From positions 107,140 to 171,139 of the forward strand of contig NZ_BPQG01000008.1 in NCBI RefSeq assembly GCF_022179125.1: 64,000 nucleotides of DNA, in the 5' to 3' direction. The notes beneath the pieces are model-generated. The model saw nothing but the letters and a program-made list of their open reading frames with translations, was not told the DNA's origin and searched no databases. This stretch comes from Methylobacterium cerastii. GTDB lineage: Bacteria; Pseudomonadota; Alphaproteobacteria; Rhizobiales; Beijerinckiaceae. This document shows positions 8,600-16,982 of this stretch, piece after piece (the stretch's first letter is position 1; each line of letters begins with the position of its first letter). A program made the position numbers and the translations under genes.

Positions 8600-9574
8600 T
8601 CAGGCCAGGAACCGCCGCACGGTCAGCCGGGAGATCACGGCGGTGACGAGCGAGGCGATGACGCCGATCGCCATCACGCTGGCATAGCCGCGCCAGCCGA
8701 TGTGGAAGGCGCCGAACAGCGCCTCGACCTCGTCGCCGGCCGGCCCCGAGCGCCAGTTGCGGGCGAGCAGCCCGGCCAGCGCGAAGGCGGCCAGCGCCGC
8801 CGCCGAGCCGATGATGCCGCCGCGAAGCCCGAGGCCGAAGAACCGCCGCTGGAAGGCGCGGGCGATGAAGTCGTCGTCGGCGCCGACGAAGTGGAGCACC
8901 TCCACCACCTCGCGGTTGCCCGCCATGGCGCCGCGGGTGGCGAACGCGACCGCGAGGCCGGTGGCGACCAGGACCAGCGCGACGATGCCGACGCCGATGC
9001 CGACGAAGGTGTTGGCCGCGGTCGAGAGCCGCTGCAGCCAGAGCGCGTGGTCGTCGAGGCTGGCGACCCCCGGCATCGCCTCGGTGAGGCCGGCGCGCAG
9101 GTGCTTGAGGTCGGGCGTCTGGTCGCCGAGCTTCAGGGTGATGAGGCGCGGCACCGGCAGGTCCGAGAGGTCGAGGCCGCTGCCGAGCCAGGGTTCGAGC
9201 AGGCGCTCGGCCTCCATCTTGGAGAACACCCGCGTCGCGGCGATACCGGGCTCGGCCTTGGCGATGGCGTCGGCCCGCGCGATGTCGGCGTCGAGGTCGC
9301 GGCCCGGCGCCGGGCGCACTTGGATCGTCACCTCCTGCGCCACCGTGCCCTGCCACTGCCCGGCACTCGACGCGACGATCTCGGCAGCGCCCGCGCAGAG
9401 GCCCGCCAGGAAGGTGAGGATGGCGATGACGGCGGCGAGCGACCGGCTCGCGGCGGAATCGGTCGGCACCAGGGGCGCGTTGCGCCGCAGGGTCGGGGGA
9501 AGCGCCGGCTCGGCCGCTGGCCGATCGACGGGCTTGCGGGCGGCGGCCTGGGTGCGTTCGCGGGTTGCGTCCAT
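8600..9574 (-). CDS. ftsX: Cell division protein FtsX
   Basis: 324 residues. I start it at ATG 9574, which overlaps the ftsE stop by one base (TGATG), rather than at a longer frame. The architecture is FtsX-like: a basic N-terminal tail, TM1 at ~45-68, a periplasmic domain (residues ~70-170), then three TMs at ~190-215, ~240-268 and ~288-312. FtsX is the integral membrane partner of FtsE; the complex activates peptidoglycan hydrolases at the septum. Confidence 0.93.
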   Translation of the reverse strand: MDATRERTQAAARKPVDRPAAEPALPPTLRRNAPLVPTDSAASRSLAAVIAILTFLAGLCAGAAEIVASSAGQWQGTVAQEVTIQVRPAPGRDLDADIARADAIAKAEPGIAATRVFSKMEAERLLEPWLGSGLDLSDLPVPRLITLKLGDQTPDLKHLRAGLTEAMPGVASLDDHALWLQRLSTAANTFVGIGVGIVALVLVATGLAVAFATRGAMAGNREVVEVLHFVGADDDFIARAFQRRFFGLGLRGGIIGSAAALAAFALAGLLARNWRSGPAGDEVEALFGAFHIGWRGYASVMAIGVIASLVTAVISRLTVRRFLA

Positions 9575-10284
9575 CAGCCTTCGATCCGCAGGCGGCCGTC
9601 CCCGATCACCATCCGGCGCGCATCGACCGAATCCATGATCCCGAAATCGTGGGTGGCGATGATCACCGAGGTGCCGAGCTTGTTCAGTTCGAGGAAGAGC
9701 CGCAGCAGGCGGCGGCCGAGGCTCGGGTCGACGTTGCCGGTGGGCTCGTCGGCGAGCAGCAGGTCGGGGCGGGCGATCAGCGCGCGGGCGATGGCCGCGC
9801 GCTGCTTCTCGCCGCCAGAAAGCAGCGGCGGCAGCACGTGCATGCGCTCGCCGAGGCCCACCCAGCGCAGCAGCTCGACCACCTCGGCCCGGTAGCTGGT
9901 CTCGGCCCGGCCCTGGACGCGGAGCGGCAGCGCGACGTTCTCGTAGGTGGTGAGGTGGTCGAGCAGGCGGAAATCCTGGAACACCACGCCCATCCGGCGC
10001 CGCAGCCCGGTGAGCGACGCGCTGGAGATGCCGCTGACCTCGTTGCCGAACACCGAGACCAGCCCGCGGGTCGGGCGCACCGAGAGCAGGATCAGCCGCA
10101 GCAGCGTCGTCTTGCCGGCGCCCGACGGCCCGGTGAGGAACTGGAACGAGTGCGGCTGGATGCGGAAGCTCACGTCGGACAGCACCTCCGGCCCGAGGCC
10201 GTAGCGCATGCCGACGTTCTCGAACTGGACCACCGGCCCTTCCGCGCCGGAGAGCAGGCTTTTCGTCGTCGCCGTTTCGCGCAA
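9574..10284 (-). CDS. ftsE: Cell division ATP-binding protein FtsE
   Basis: 236 residues. Complete ABC ATPase: Walker A GPSGAGKTT, Q-loop VFQDFRLLDHLT, signature LLSGGEKQRAAIARAL, Walker B LLLADEPTGNVDP, switch THDF. The VFQDFRLL and DEPTGNVDP forms are those of FtsE. It powers FtsX and is translated with it (one-base overlap). Confidence 0.95.
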   Translation of the reverse strand: MRETATTKSLLSGAEGPVVQFENVGMRYGLGPEVLSDVSFRIQPHSFQFLTGPSGAGKTTLLRLILLSVRPTRGLVSVFGNEVSGISSASLTGLRRRMGVVFQDFRLLDHLTTYENVALPLRVQGRAETSYRAEVVELLRWVGLGERMHVLPPLLSGGEKQRAAIARALIARPDLLLADEPTGNVDPSLGRRLLRLFLELNKLGTSVIIATHDFGIMDSVDARRMVIGDGRLRIEG

Positions 10285-10456
10285 GGGCCCGCCCGCTCCC
10301 GTTCCATCCCGTCCACGACGGGATGACCGCCGCGCATGGCCATTTCAAGCCGGTTCTCAGCAGTTTCACCGGAGCTTAACCCTAACCGCCGAGGATCGCC
10401 CAAGGGTTTTCGCCGCAGGTCCCGCGCGGCGGCGCCCGTCACCGAGCGTGCCGCGT

Positions 10457-11323
10457 ATGCTGATCGTCTGCCCGACCTGCGCCAGCGAGTACCGGATCGA
10501 CACGGCCCGCGTCGGCACCGAAGGGCGCTCGGTACGCTGCGCCGCCTGCCGCGAGACGTGGTTCGTGTCGCCGGCGGAGGTCGTCGCCGCCCACGAGGCC
10601 GAGTTGCAGGCGGCGAGCGCCGCCGCCGACGAAGCGGTCTCCGCGGAGGCCTGGGCCGAGGCCTCGGCCGCGGTGCGCGAGGCGGCGACCCCTGAGACGA
10701 TCGACAACGTGCCCGACGCCCCGCGCCGCGCGAAGGCGGGAAAGCCCAAGCCCGGCTACAAGCCGCTCGGCAAAGGCGCGGGCAAGGGAGCGGGCAAGGG
10801 CGGCGTCGCCGCGCTGTCGCCGGCGCTCGCCGCAGGCCTCGTGGTGCTGGCCGCGATCCCCCTCGCCTGCCTCGCCCGCGTGCAGGTGGTGCAGGCGCTG
10901 CCGCAGGCGGCTGGGCTGTTCGCGCGCATCGGCCTGCCGGTGAACCTGCGCGGCATCGAGATCCGAGACGCCACCGCCCTACGGAACCAGGCCGGCGGCG
11001 AGCGGCCGGGCGAATTGGTGGTCGAGGGCGACCTCGTCGGCACCGCCCGGAACGGGATGCCGGTGCCGCCGATCAGCGTCCTGGTGCGCGACGCCGCCGA
11101 GCGGGTCGTGAAGACCTACACCATCGCCCCGCCGCGCAGCCGCCTGGCGCAGGGCGAGACCGCGCGGTTCGCAGCCCGCTTCCCCGATCCGCCCGAGCAG
11201 GGACGCGGGGTCGAGGTCCGCTTCGCGGATGCGGTCAAGGCGGAAGACGTGAAGGTGGAGATGAAAGGTGATGTGAAGATGGATGTGAAGGGTGATGTGA
11301 AGACGGATTCCGCCACGCCCTGA
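10457..11323 (+). CDS. Zinc-ribbon (MJ0042-type) single-pass membrane protein
   Basis: 288 residues from ATG 10457. A zinc finger opens the protein (Cys5, Cys8, Cys28, Cys31, in the CPTCASEYRID form typical of MJ0042 zinc ribbons). An Ala-rich and then Lys/Gly-rich linker precedes one TM (residues ~120-140), and the rest, including ISVLVRDAAERVVKTYTI, resembles a periplasmic DUF3426-type domain. The C-terminus carries short degenerate repeats (GDVKMDVKGDVKT). It is divergent from ftsE; such genes often sit beside ftsE in alphaproteobacteria. Role unknown. Confidence 0.85.
   Translation: MLIVCPTCASEYRIDTARVGTEGRSVRCAACRETWFVSPAEVVAAHEAELQAASAAADEAVSAEAWAEASAAVREAATPETIDNVPDAPRRAKAGKPKPGYKPLGKGAGKGAGKGGVAALSPALAAGLVVLAAIPLACLARVQVVQALPQAAGLFARIGLPVNLRGIEIRDATALRNQAGGERPGELVVEGDLVGTARNGMPVPPISVLVRDAAERVVKTYTIAPPRSRLAQGETARFAARFPDPPEQGRGVEVRFADAVKAEDVKVEMKGDVKMDVKGDVKTDSATP
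11252..11312 (+). repeat. Short in-frame repeats at gene 3' end
   Basis: GTGAAG(G/A)NGGA-like units, best seen as GGTGATGTGAAG at 11267-11278 and 11291-11302, repeat within the last 60 bases of the zinc-ribbon gene and encode Lys-(Gly/Met)-Asp-Val repeats. The tract probably varies in length between strains. Confidence 0.6.
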
Positions 11324-11381
11324 CGCATTTTCGAGCACGGGGCCGTGGTCCGCGCGCGCGGGAATGGGCTATGAAGGGCGC

Positions 11382-11954
11382 ATGACCACCACGCCCTCCC
11401 GACGCGTCCGCGTCCTCTTCGACGAAGCCACCATCGCGACGCGCAACGAGGCGTTGGCGCGCGAGATCAAGGCCGCCGCCCCGCAGAACCTGCTGGTGGT
11501 GGCGGTGCTCAAGGGCAGCTTCATGTTCGCCGCCGACCTGCTGCGCGCCCTGCACCGGGTCGGGCTGTCGCCGCAGGTCGAGTTCGTCCACCTGTCGAGC
11601 TATCGCACCGGCACGGTCTCCTCCGGCCAGGTCGAGATCCTGCGCGACGTGCAGAGCGAGGTGCGCGGCCGCGACGTGCTGCTCGTCGACGACATCCTCG
11701 AATCGGGCCGCACGGTGGTGTTCGCCAAGGACCTGCTGATGGCCCGCGGCGCGTCCCGCGTCCTCACCGCGGTGCTGCTCGAAAAGCCGGGCAAGCGCGC
11801 GGTGCAGATCGACGCGGACTTCGTCGGCTTCACCTGCCCGGACGCCTTCGTCGTCGGCTACGGCATGGATGCCGCGCACGCCTTCCGGCAGCTGCCGTTC
11901 GTCGGCGTGGTCGACTACGACAGCCCCGATCCGGACCTGTTCGGCGGCGCCTGA
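11382..11954 (+). CDS. hpt: Hypoxanthine phosphoribosyltransferase
   Basis: 190 residues from ATG 11382 (MTTTPSRRVRVLFDE); an in-frame ATG six codons earlier is possible. PRTase fold: LVVAVLKGSFMFAADLLRAL binds pyrophosphate, VLLVDDILESGRT is the PRPP-binding loop, and GYGMDAAHAFRQLPFVGVV is the C-terminal hood typical of Hpt. It salvages hypoxanthine/guanine to IMP/GMP in the cytoplasm. It is followed by a response regulator gene on the same strand. Confidence 0.93.
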   Translation: MTTTPSRRVRVLFDEATIATRNEALAREIKAAAPQNLLVVAVLKGSFMFAADLLRALHRVGLSPQVEFVHLSSYRTGTVSSGQVEILRDVQSEVRGRDVLLVDDILESGRTVVFAKDLLMARGASRVLTAVLLEKPGKRAVQIDADFVGFTCPDAFVVGYGMDAAHAFRQLPFVGVVDYDSPDPDLFGGA

Positions 11955-12104
11955 GCCGCGATCCGACGCGCGGCATTTTCGCAACCCGCATGCGGCGCAC
12001 TACATCGTGCGCCGAAATGTCTTGACAGGGCGGCCCTTGTTTAGACGTTCTCCAGGCATGACCGGGCTGCACGGCCCTTCTTCGACGGATCGAATACAGG
12101 CGAC

Positions 12105-12470
12105 ATGGCGCGCATCCTTCTGGTGGATGACGAAGAGACGGTCCGCGGCTTTCTCAAACGGGGCCTCGAGATCGACGGCCATGCCGTGGTCACGGCGATC
12201 GACGGCAGCGACGGCCTCGACCGGCTGAACGAATCCGACGGCGCCTTCGACCTGATGCTGACCGACATCCGGATGCCGCTGATGGACGGCATCGCGCTGG
12301 CGCTCGCGGCCAAGCGCGACTTTCCGGACTTGACCATCCTCCTGATGACGGGCTTCGCCGACCAGCGCGAACGCGCCCGCGGGCTCGACGCCATCGTCAC
12401 CGACGTGCTGACCAAACCGTTCTCGCTGGCGGACCTGCGCGCCACGGTGAGCCGGGCGCTGGCCGCCTGA
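12105..12470 (+). CDS. CpdR-like single-domain response regulator
   Basis: 121 residues, receiver domain only. Acidic pocket Asp8/Asp9, phosphoacceptor Asp54 (LMLTDIRMPLMDG), Thr82 (LLMTGFAD) and Lys104 (LTKPF). The short length and ITGFA/LTKPF-type motifs resemble CpdR, the Caulobacter adaptor that directs ClpXP to cell-cycle substrates when unphosphorylated. No kinase gene is adjacent. The family call is firm; the exact orthology to CpdR is an inference. Confidence 0.8.
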   Translation: MARILLVDDEETVRGFLKRGLEIDGHAVVTAIDGSDGLDRLNESDGAFDLMLTDIRMPLMDGIALALAAKRDFPDLTILLMTGFADQRERARGLDAIVTDVLTKPFSLADLRATVSRALAA

Positions 12471-12502
12471 AGGGGCGGCCACCCGCTCCGCTTTGAGAGC
12501 AT

Positions 12503-12697
12503 CCCCTCTCCCCGCATGCGGGGAGAGGGCTTTGCCGACCTCGTCGTCGGCAAAGCAAGGCGGCAGCCGAAGGTGAGGAGCTTGGCCGGACGAGGCTCCT
12601 CCGGAAGCTCCCCCTCACCGTCGCTTCGGCTCCGCCTGCGCTACCTGGCTGCACGACGCGGTGCAGCCAGGCCTCTCCCCGCGTGCGGGAGAGGGGA
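12503..12697. repeat. ~200-bp intergenic palindromic repeat, copy 2
   Basis: Same layout as the copy at 6001-6199: terminal CCTCTCCCCG hairpins, CCGACCTCGTCGTCGGC, GGCGGCAGCCGA, and a central GGTGAGGAG/CTCCCCCTCACC pair. It fills the gap between the convergent CpdR-like gene and leuS. Confidence 0.85.
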
Positions 12698-12710
12698 AGT
12701 CGGCTCCACC

Positions 12711-15338
12711 TCACACCACCAAGTTCACGATCCGCCCCGGCACGACGATGACCTTGCGGGGCGTCCGGCCTTCCAGCGCCCGCTGGACCGTCTCGTCGGC
12801 GAGCACCAGGGCCTCGACGGCGGCGGCGTCCGCGTCGCGCGGAACGGTGACGTCGCCGCGCTTCTTGCCGTTGACCTGGACCGGCAGGGTCACCGCATCC
12901 TCGACCAGGAGCGCCGGGTCGAAATCCGGCCACGGCGCCTGCGCCACGAGCCCGTCGCGGCCGAGCACCGCCCAGCAGCTCTCCGCCAGGTGCGGCATCA
13001 TCGACGCGATGAGCTGGACCAAGATGCCGGCGGCCTCGCGGCCGGCGGCCGCCGAGGCGCCACCACGGAACGCCTCCTCGAGGGCGTTGGCCAGGGTGTA
13101 GACGTGGGCGACGCAGCGGTTGAAGCGCAGGCGCTCCACGTCCTCGCCGAAGGCGGCGAGCGCTTTGTGCGCGGCCTTGCGCAGGGCGAGGTCGCCGTCG
13201 CCGGAGCCCGAGGCCGCGACGGCGGCGTTCACCAGCCGCCACACCCGCTGCACGAAGCGGGCGGCGCCCTGCACGCCCTCCTCCGTCCAGATCACGTCGC
13301 GCTCAGGGGGTGAATCCGAGAGCATGAACCAGCGTGCGGTGTCGGCGCCGAAGGAGGCGATGATGTCGTCGGGATCGACGACGTTCTTCTTGGACTTCGA
13401 CATCTTCTCGATCGGCCCGATCGCGATCGGGCCGGAGGTTTTCACGTGGAACCCGCGGCGCTCGCCGGCCTCCGTCGTCAGGCGCACGTCGGCCGGCGGC
13501 ACCCAGGCGCCGGCCTCGTCCTTGTAGGTCTCGTGGACGACCATCCCTTGCGTGAACAGCCCGGCGAACGGCTCGGAGACGCCGGACCAGCCGGTCGCCT
13601 GCATCGCGCGCATGAAGAAGCGCGCGTAGAGCAGGTGCAGGATCGCGTGCTCGATGCCGCCGATATATTGATCGACGGCAAGCCAGCGGTTGACCGCCGC
13701 CGGGTCGGTCGGCCGGTCGGCGAGCCAGGGCGCCGTGAAGCGGGCGTAGTACCAGGACGAGTCGACGAAGGTGTCCATCGTGTCGGTCTCACGCCGCGCC
13801 GCCGCGCCGCAGGACGGGCACGGCACGGTGCGCCAAGCGTGGTCGCGCTCCAGTGGGTTGCCGGGCTGGTCGAACGAGACCGCCTCGGGCAGCTTCACCG
13901 GCAGGTCCGCCACCGGCACCGGCACCGGGCCGCAGGCCTCGCAATGGATGATCGGGATCGGGCAGCCCCAGTAGCGCTGGCGCGAGACGCCCCAGTCGCG
14001 CAGGCGGAACTGCACCTTTCGCGCTGCGACCGGCGCGCCGGACAGCACCTCGCCTTCGAGGCGACTCGCCACCGCTTCGAAGGCTTCGTCCGTGGTCAGG
14101 CCGTCGAGGTCGCGCGAGTTGATCATCCGCCCGTCGCCGTCGAAGGCGGTGTCGGTGATCACGAACGTGGCCGGGTCCTGGCCCTCGGGGCAGACCACGG
14201 GGGTGTTGCCGAGGCCGTACTTGTTCGCGAAATCGAGGTCGCGCTGGTCGTGCGCCGGGCAGCCGAACACCGCCCCGGTGCCGTACTCCATCAGCACGAA
14301 GTTCGCGACGTAGACCGGCAGCGTCCAGGACGGGTCCAGGGGATGGCGCACGGTGAGCCCGGTGTCGTAGCCGAGCTTCTCCGCGGTATCGATCGCCGCC
14401 TGGGCCGTGCCCATGCGGCGGCACTCGGCGATGAAGTCCTGCAGCTTGGCGTCGCCGGGGGCCAGGGCGGCCGCCAGGGGATGGTCGGCGGCGATGGCCA
14501 GGAACTTGGCGCCGAACAAGGTGTCGGGCCGGGTCGTGTAGACCTCGACCTCACGGATGGTCGCGTCGGCCGCGCGTTCCGCGAGGGCCGTCTCGGCGTC
14601 CGGCGACAACGCGAACCGGACCTGCAGCCCCTGCGAGCGGCCGATCCAGTTCTTCTGCATCAGCCGGACCTTCTCCGGCCAGCGCTCGAGCCCGTCCAGC
14701 GCGTCGTAGAGGTCCTGCGCGAAGTCGGTGATCTTGAAGAACCATTGCGTCAGCTCGCGCTGCTCGACGAGCGCGCCGGAGCGCCAGCCGCGCCCATCGA
14801 TCACCTGCTCGTTGGCGAGCACGGTGTGGTCGACCGGGTCCCAGTTCACCTTGGCGGTGCGGCGCGTGACCAGCCCCTTGCCGAGGAAGTCGAGGAACAT
14901 GCGCTGCTGGTGCTTGTAGTAGTCCGGATCGCAGGTCGCGACCTCCCGGCTCCAGTCGAGCGACAGCCCCATGGATTGCAGCTGCCCGCGCATCGTCGCG
15001 ATGTTGGCGTAGGTCCAGTCGCGCGGGTTGGTCTTGCGCTCGATCGCCGCGTTCTCCGCCGGCAGCCCGAAGGCGTCCCAGCCCATCGGGTGCAGCACCG
15101 CGAACCCCTTGGCCCGCTTGTAGCGCGCCACCACGTCGCCCATCGCGTAGTTGCGCACGTGGCCCATGTGGATGCGCCCCGACGGATAGGGGAACATCTC
15201 CAGCACGTAGTATTTCGGGCGGGCGTCGGCGTTGTCGGCCTCGAACAGGCGCGCCTGCGCCCAGGCCTCCTGCCAGCGCGGCTCGGAATCCTTGGCGTTG
15301 TAGCGCTCGAGGGTCTGGTGGCTGGGCGGGTTCGTCAT
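12711..15338 (-). CDS. leuS: Leucyl-tRNA synthetase
   Basis: 875 residues, normal for bacterial LeuRS. Class I signatures: HMGH at residues 57-60 ([14 protein letters not shown]) and KMSKS ([18 protein letters not shown]). The CP1 editing domain lies between ([20 protein letters not shown]), and the WYYARFT and anticodon-binding segments are present. It charges tRNA-Leu with leucine and edits mis-charged residues, in the cytoplasm. It is monocistronic and convergent with the receiver gene. Confidence 0.97.
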   Translation of the reverse strand: MTNPPSHQTLERYNAKDSEPRWQEAWAQARLFEADNADARPKYYVLEMFPYPSGRIHMGHVRNYAMGDVVARYKRAKGFAVLHPMGWDAFGLPAENAAIERKTNPRDWTYANIATMRGQLQSMGLSLDWSREVATCDPDYYKHQQRMFLDFLGKGLVTRRTAKVNWDPVDHTVLANEQVIDGRGWRSGALVEQRELTQWFFKITDFAQDLYDALDGLERWPEKVRLMQKNWIGRSQGLQVRFALSPDAETALAERAADATIREVEVYTTRPDTLFGAKFLAIAADHPLAAALAPGDAKLQDFIAECRRMGTAQAAIDTAEKLGYDTGLTVRHPLDPSWTLPVYVANFVLMEYGTGAVFGCPAHDQRDLDFANKYGLGNTPVVCPEGQDPATFVITDTAFDGDGRMINSRDLDGLTTDEAFEAVASRLEGEVLSGAPVAARKVQFRLRDWGVSRQRYWGCPIPIIHCEACGPVPVPVADLPVKLPEAVSFDQPGNPLERDHAWRTVPCPSCGAAARRETDTMDTFVDSSWYYARFTAPWLADRPTDPAAVNRWLAVDQYIGGIEHAILHLLYARFFMRAMQATGWSGVSEPFAGLFTQGMVVHETYKDEAGAWVPPADVRLTTEAGERRGFHVKTSGPIAIGPIEKMSKSKKNVVDPDDIIASFGADTARWFMLSDSPPERDVIWTEEGVQGAARFVQRVWRLVNAAVAASGSGDGDLALRKAAHKALAAFGEDVERLRFNRCVAHVYTLANALEEAFRGGASAAAGREAAGILVQLIASMMPHLAESCWAVLGRDGLVAQAPWPDFDPALLVEDAVTLPVQVNGKKRGDVTVPRDADAAAVEALVLADETVQRALEGRTPRKVIVVPGRIVNLVV

Positions 15339-15388
15339 GGCGTCGTCGGGAACCGGGATCAGGCGGGGCGGGCCGGGGAAGCGGCGGC

Positions 15389-15417
15389 GTTAGCACATTC
15401 GCGCCGGGCTCGGCCAA
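15389..15417 (-). promoter_or_regulatory. Candidate leuS promoter
   Basis: On the minus strand TTGGCC, 17 bases, then GCTAAC, ending 50 bases before the leuS start. The spacing is ideal, the hexamers moderate. Confidence 0.35.
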
Positions 15418-15588
15418 CGGATCTACCTGCTCGGCCGACCGCGTCGAGCGGGCGAGAGCTTTGCACCGCGGGCACGATCCCGGCATTGAGGCGCCAGATC
15501 GCCTATGTCGATGCCGTGCCGCTGGACAGCGCGGCGGCGTGGACCACCTCTCACGCAGCGACCGCCGGACGCCCCCGGAAGGACCCCG

Positions 15589-16317
15589 ATGACCGACACA
15601 CCGATCGATACGCCGCCGATCCCGGACAAGCCGCCCGTCGGCGAGGCGGACGTCGCCGCAGGCCTCGCCGAGGTGCGGACCGGGATCGCCCGCGCGGCCG
15701 AGGATTGCGAGCGCGATCCGGCCGGGATCCGTCTGATCGCCGTCTCCAAGACCGTGCCGGCGGAGGGTATCGTGCCGGCGCTGGAGGCCGGCCAGCGCCT
15801 GTTCGGCGAGAACTACGTGCAGGAGTCGAAGGCCAAGTGGCCGGCGCTCAAGGCACGATACCCGGACGTGGAACTCCATCTCGTCGGGCCGCTGCAGTCG
15901 AACAAGGCGCGCGAGGCGGTGGAACTCTTCGACGTGATCCACTCGCTCGACCGGCTGTCGCTCGCCGCTGCGCTGGCCAAGGAGATCGCGCGGACCGGGC
16001 GCACGCCCAAGCTGCTCATCCAGGTCAACACCGGGGACGAGCCGCAGAAGGGCGGCGTGTCGCCCGCCGACCTCGACGTGCTGCTCGCCGAGTGCGTCGG
16101 CACCCACGGGCTGGCGATCCAGGGCCTGATGTGCGTTCCGCCGGTCGAGGACCCGCCCTCGGCCCATTTCGGCCTGCTCGCCGCGCTCGCCCGCCGGCAC
16201 AACCTGCCGATCCTGTCGATGGGCATGAGCGCCGACTACGGCGCCGCGATCCAGATGGGCGCGACCCATGTCCGGGTCGGCACGTCGATCTTCGGCGCGC
16301 GGACGCGAAAGGCCTGA
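15589..16317 (+). CDS. YggS/PROSC family PLP homeostasis protein
   Basis: 242 residues from ATG 15589, with GGAAGGA 5-11 bases upstream. PLP-binding TIM barrel: LIAVSKTVP carries the Schiff-base lysine, followed by FGENYVQE, HLVGPLQSNKAR, QVNTGDEPQKGG and LSMGMSADYGAAI with VRVGTSIFG at the end. Members buffer free pyridoxal phosphate and deliver it to apoenzymes; no catalytic activity is known. The first ~25 residues (Pro/Asp-rich) are an unusual extension. Confidence 0.93.
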   Translation: MTDTPIDTPPIPDKPPVGEADVAAGLAEVRTGIARAAEDCERDPAGIRLIAVSKTVPAEGIVPALEAGQRLFGENYVQESKAKWPALKARYPDVELHLVGPLQSNKAREAVELFDVIHSLDRLSLAAALAKEIARTGRTPKLLIQVNTGDEPQKGGVSPADLDVLLAECVGTHGLAIQGLMCVPPVEDPPSAHFGLLAALARRHNLPILSMGMSADYGAAIQMGATHVRVGTSIFGARTRKA

Positions 16318-16407
16318 TCGGCGCACGCGCCATCGCGAGTCCGCAGCCTCGGGAGAGGCGACGGCGTCGGCCATCGCAAGGGATCGGACATCGCAAGGGA
16401 AAGGACG

Positions 16408-16491
16408 TGGTGGGGGAAGTAGGACTCGAACCTACGAAGCTTACGCAGCGGATTTACAGTCCGCCCCCTTTGCCGCTCGGGACATTCCCCC
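16408..16491 (-). tRNA. tRNA-Tyr (anticodon GTA)
   Basis: Read on the minus strand from 16491: acceptor GGGGGAA pairs with TTCCCCC, the anticodon arm carries CTGTAAA, there is a long variable arm as in type II tRNAs, the T-arm contains GGTTCGAGTCC, discriminator A and an encoded CCA at 16408-16410. Confidence 0.96.
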
Positions 16492-16521
16492 AAAGGGCGG
16501 CCCATCGGGCCGCGCGGGGCT

Positions 16522-16550
16522 CTTATGGTGAGGGGGTGGCGGCGTGTCAA
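16522..16550 (-). promoter_or_regulatory. Promoter of tRNA-Tyr
   Basis: On the minus strand TTGACA (16550-16545), a 17-base spacer, and CATAAG (16527-16522), ~30 bases upstream of the tRNA 5' end. Consensus -35, correct spacing and short distance make this a strong housekeeping promoter. Confidence 0.7.
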
Positions 16551-16585
16551 CCGTGCGGGACGGCCCACAGGGCAGGACCGGCGCG

Positions 16586-16915
16586 TCAGCGCCCGACGGC
16601 GTTCGAGAAGCCGTTGATCACCACGACGCCGGCGACGATCAGGCCGAGGCCGAGCAGGGCCGGGGCGTCGAGGCTCTGCCGGAACACCAGCCAGCCGACG
16701 AGGGAGATCAGCACGATGCCGACGCCCGACCAGACCGCGTAGGCCACGCCCATCGGGATCGTCCGCAGGGTGAGCGCGAGGAAGAAGAACGCCACCGCGT
16801 AGCCGGCGACCGTGATCAGCAGCGGCACCGGCCGGGAGAACCCGTCCGACGCCTTGAGCGCGCTGGTGCCGACGACCTCGGCGACGATCGCGATCATCAG
16901 GTGGACCCAGTGCAC
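16586..16915 (-). CDS. Small multidrug resistance (SMR) family transporter
   Basis: 109 residues, the standard SMR length, with four TM helices covering almost the whole chain. The membrane-embedded glutamate of TM1 lies in IVAEVVGTSALK, and AYAVWSGVGIVLIS is the conserved TM3 signature of EmrE/SugE-type proteins. Works as an antiparallel dimer exchanging protons for cationic drugs, or guanidinium in the Gdx branch; the VWSGVG form favours the EmrE branch. Confidence 0.92.
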   Translation of the reverse strand: MHWVHLMIAIVAEVVGTSALKASDGFSRPVPLLITVAGYAVAFFFLALTLRTIPMGVAYAVWSGVGIVLISLVGWLVFRQSLDAPALLGLGLIVAGVVVINGFSNAVGR

Positions 16916-16982
16916 GGCCGCAAAGCTCCCGGTTCGATGGATCGGCGGTTCGGGCCAGGCTTCGGAACCCCGCGCGCCCCGC

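Noticed and set aside
13446-16742. Very long plus-strand open frame (over 1000 codons) opposite leuS
   Set aside because: It is antisense to leuS with all its catalytic motifs; the translation is an Arg/Pro/Gly/Ala-rich shadow produced by GC-rich codon bias.
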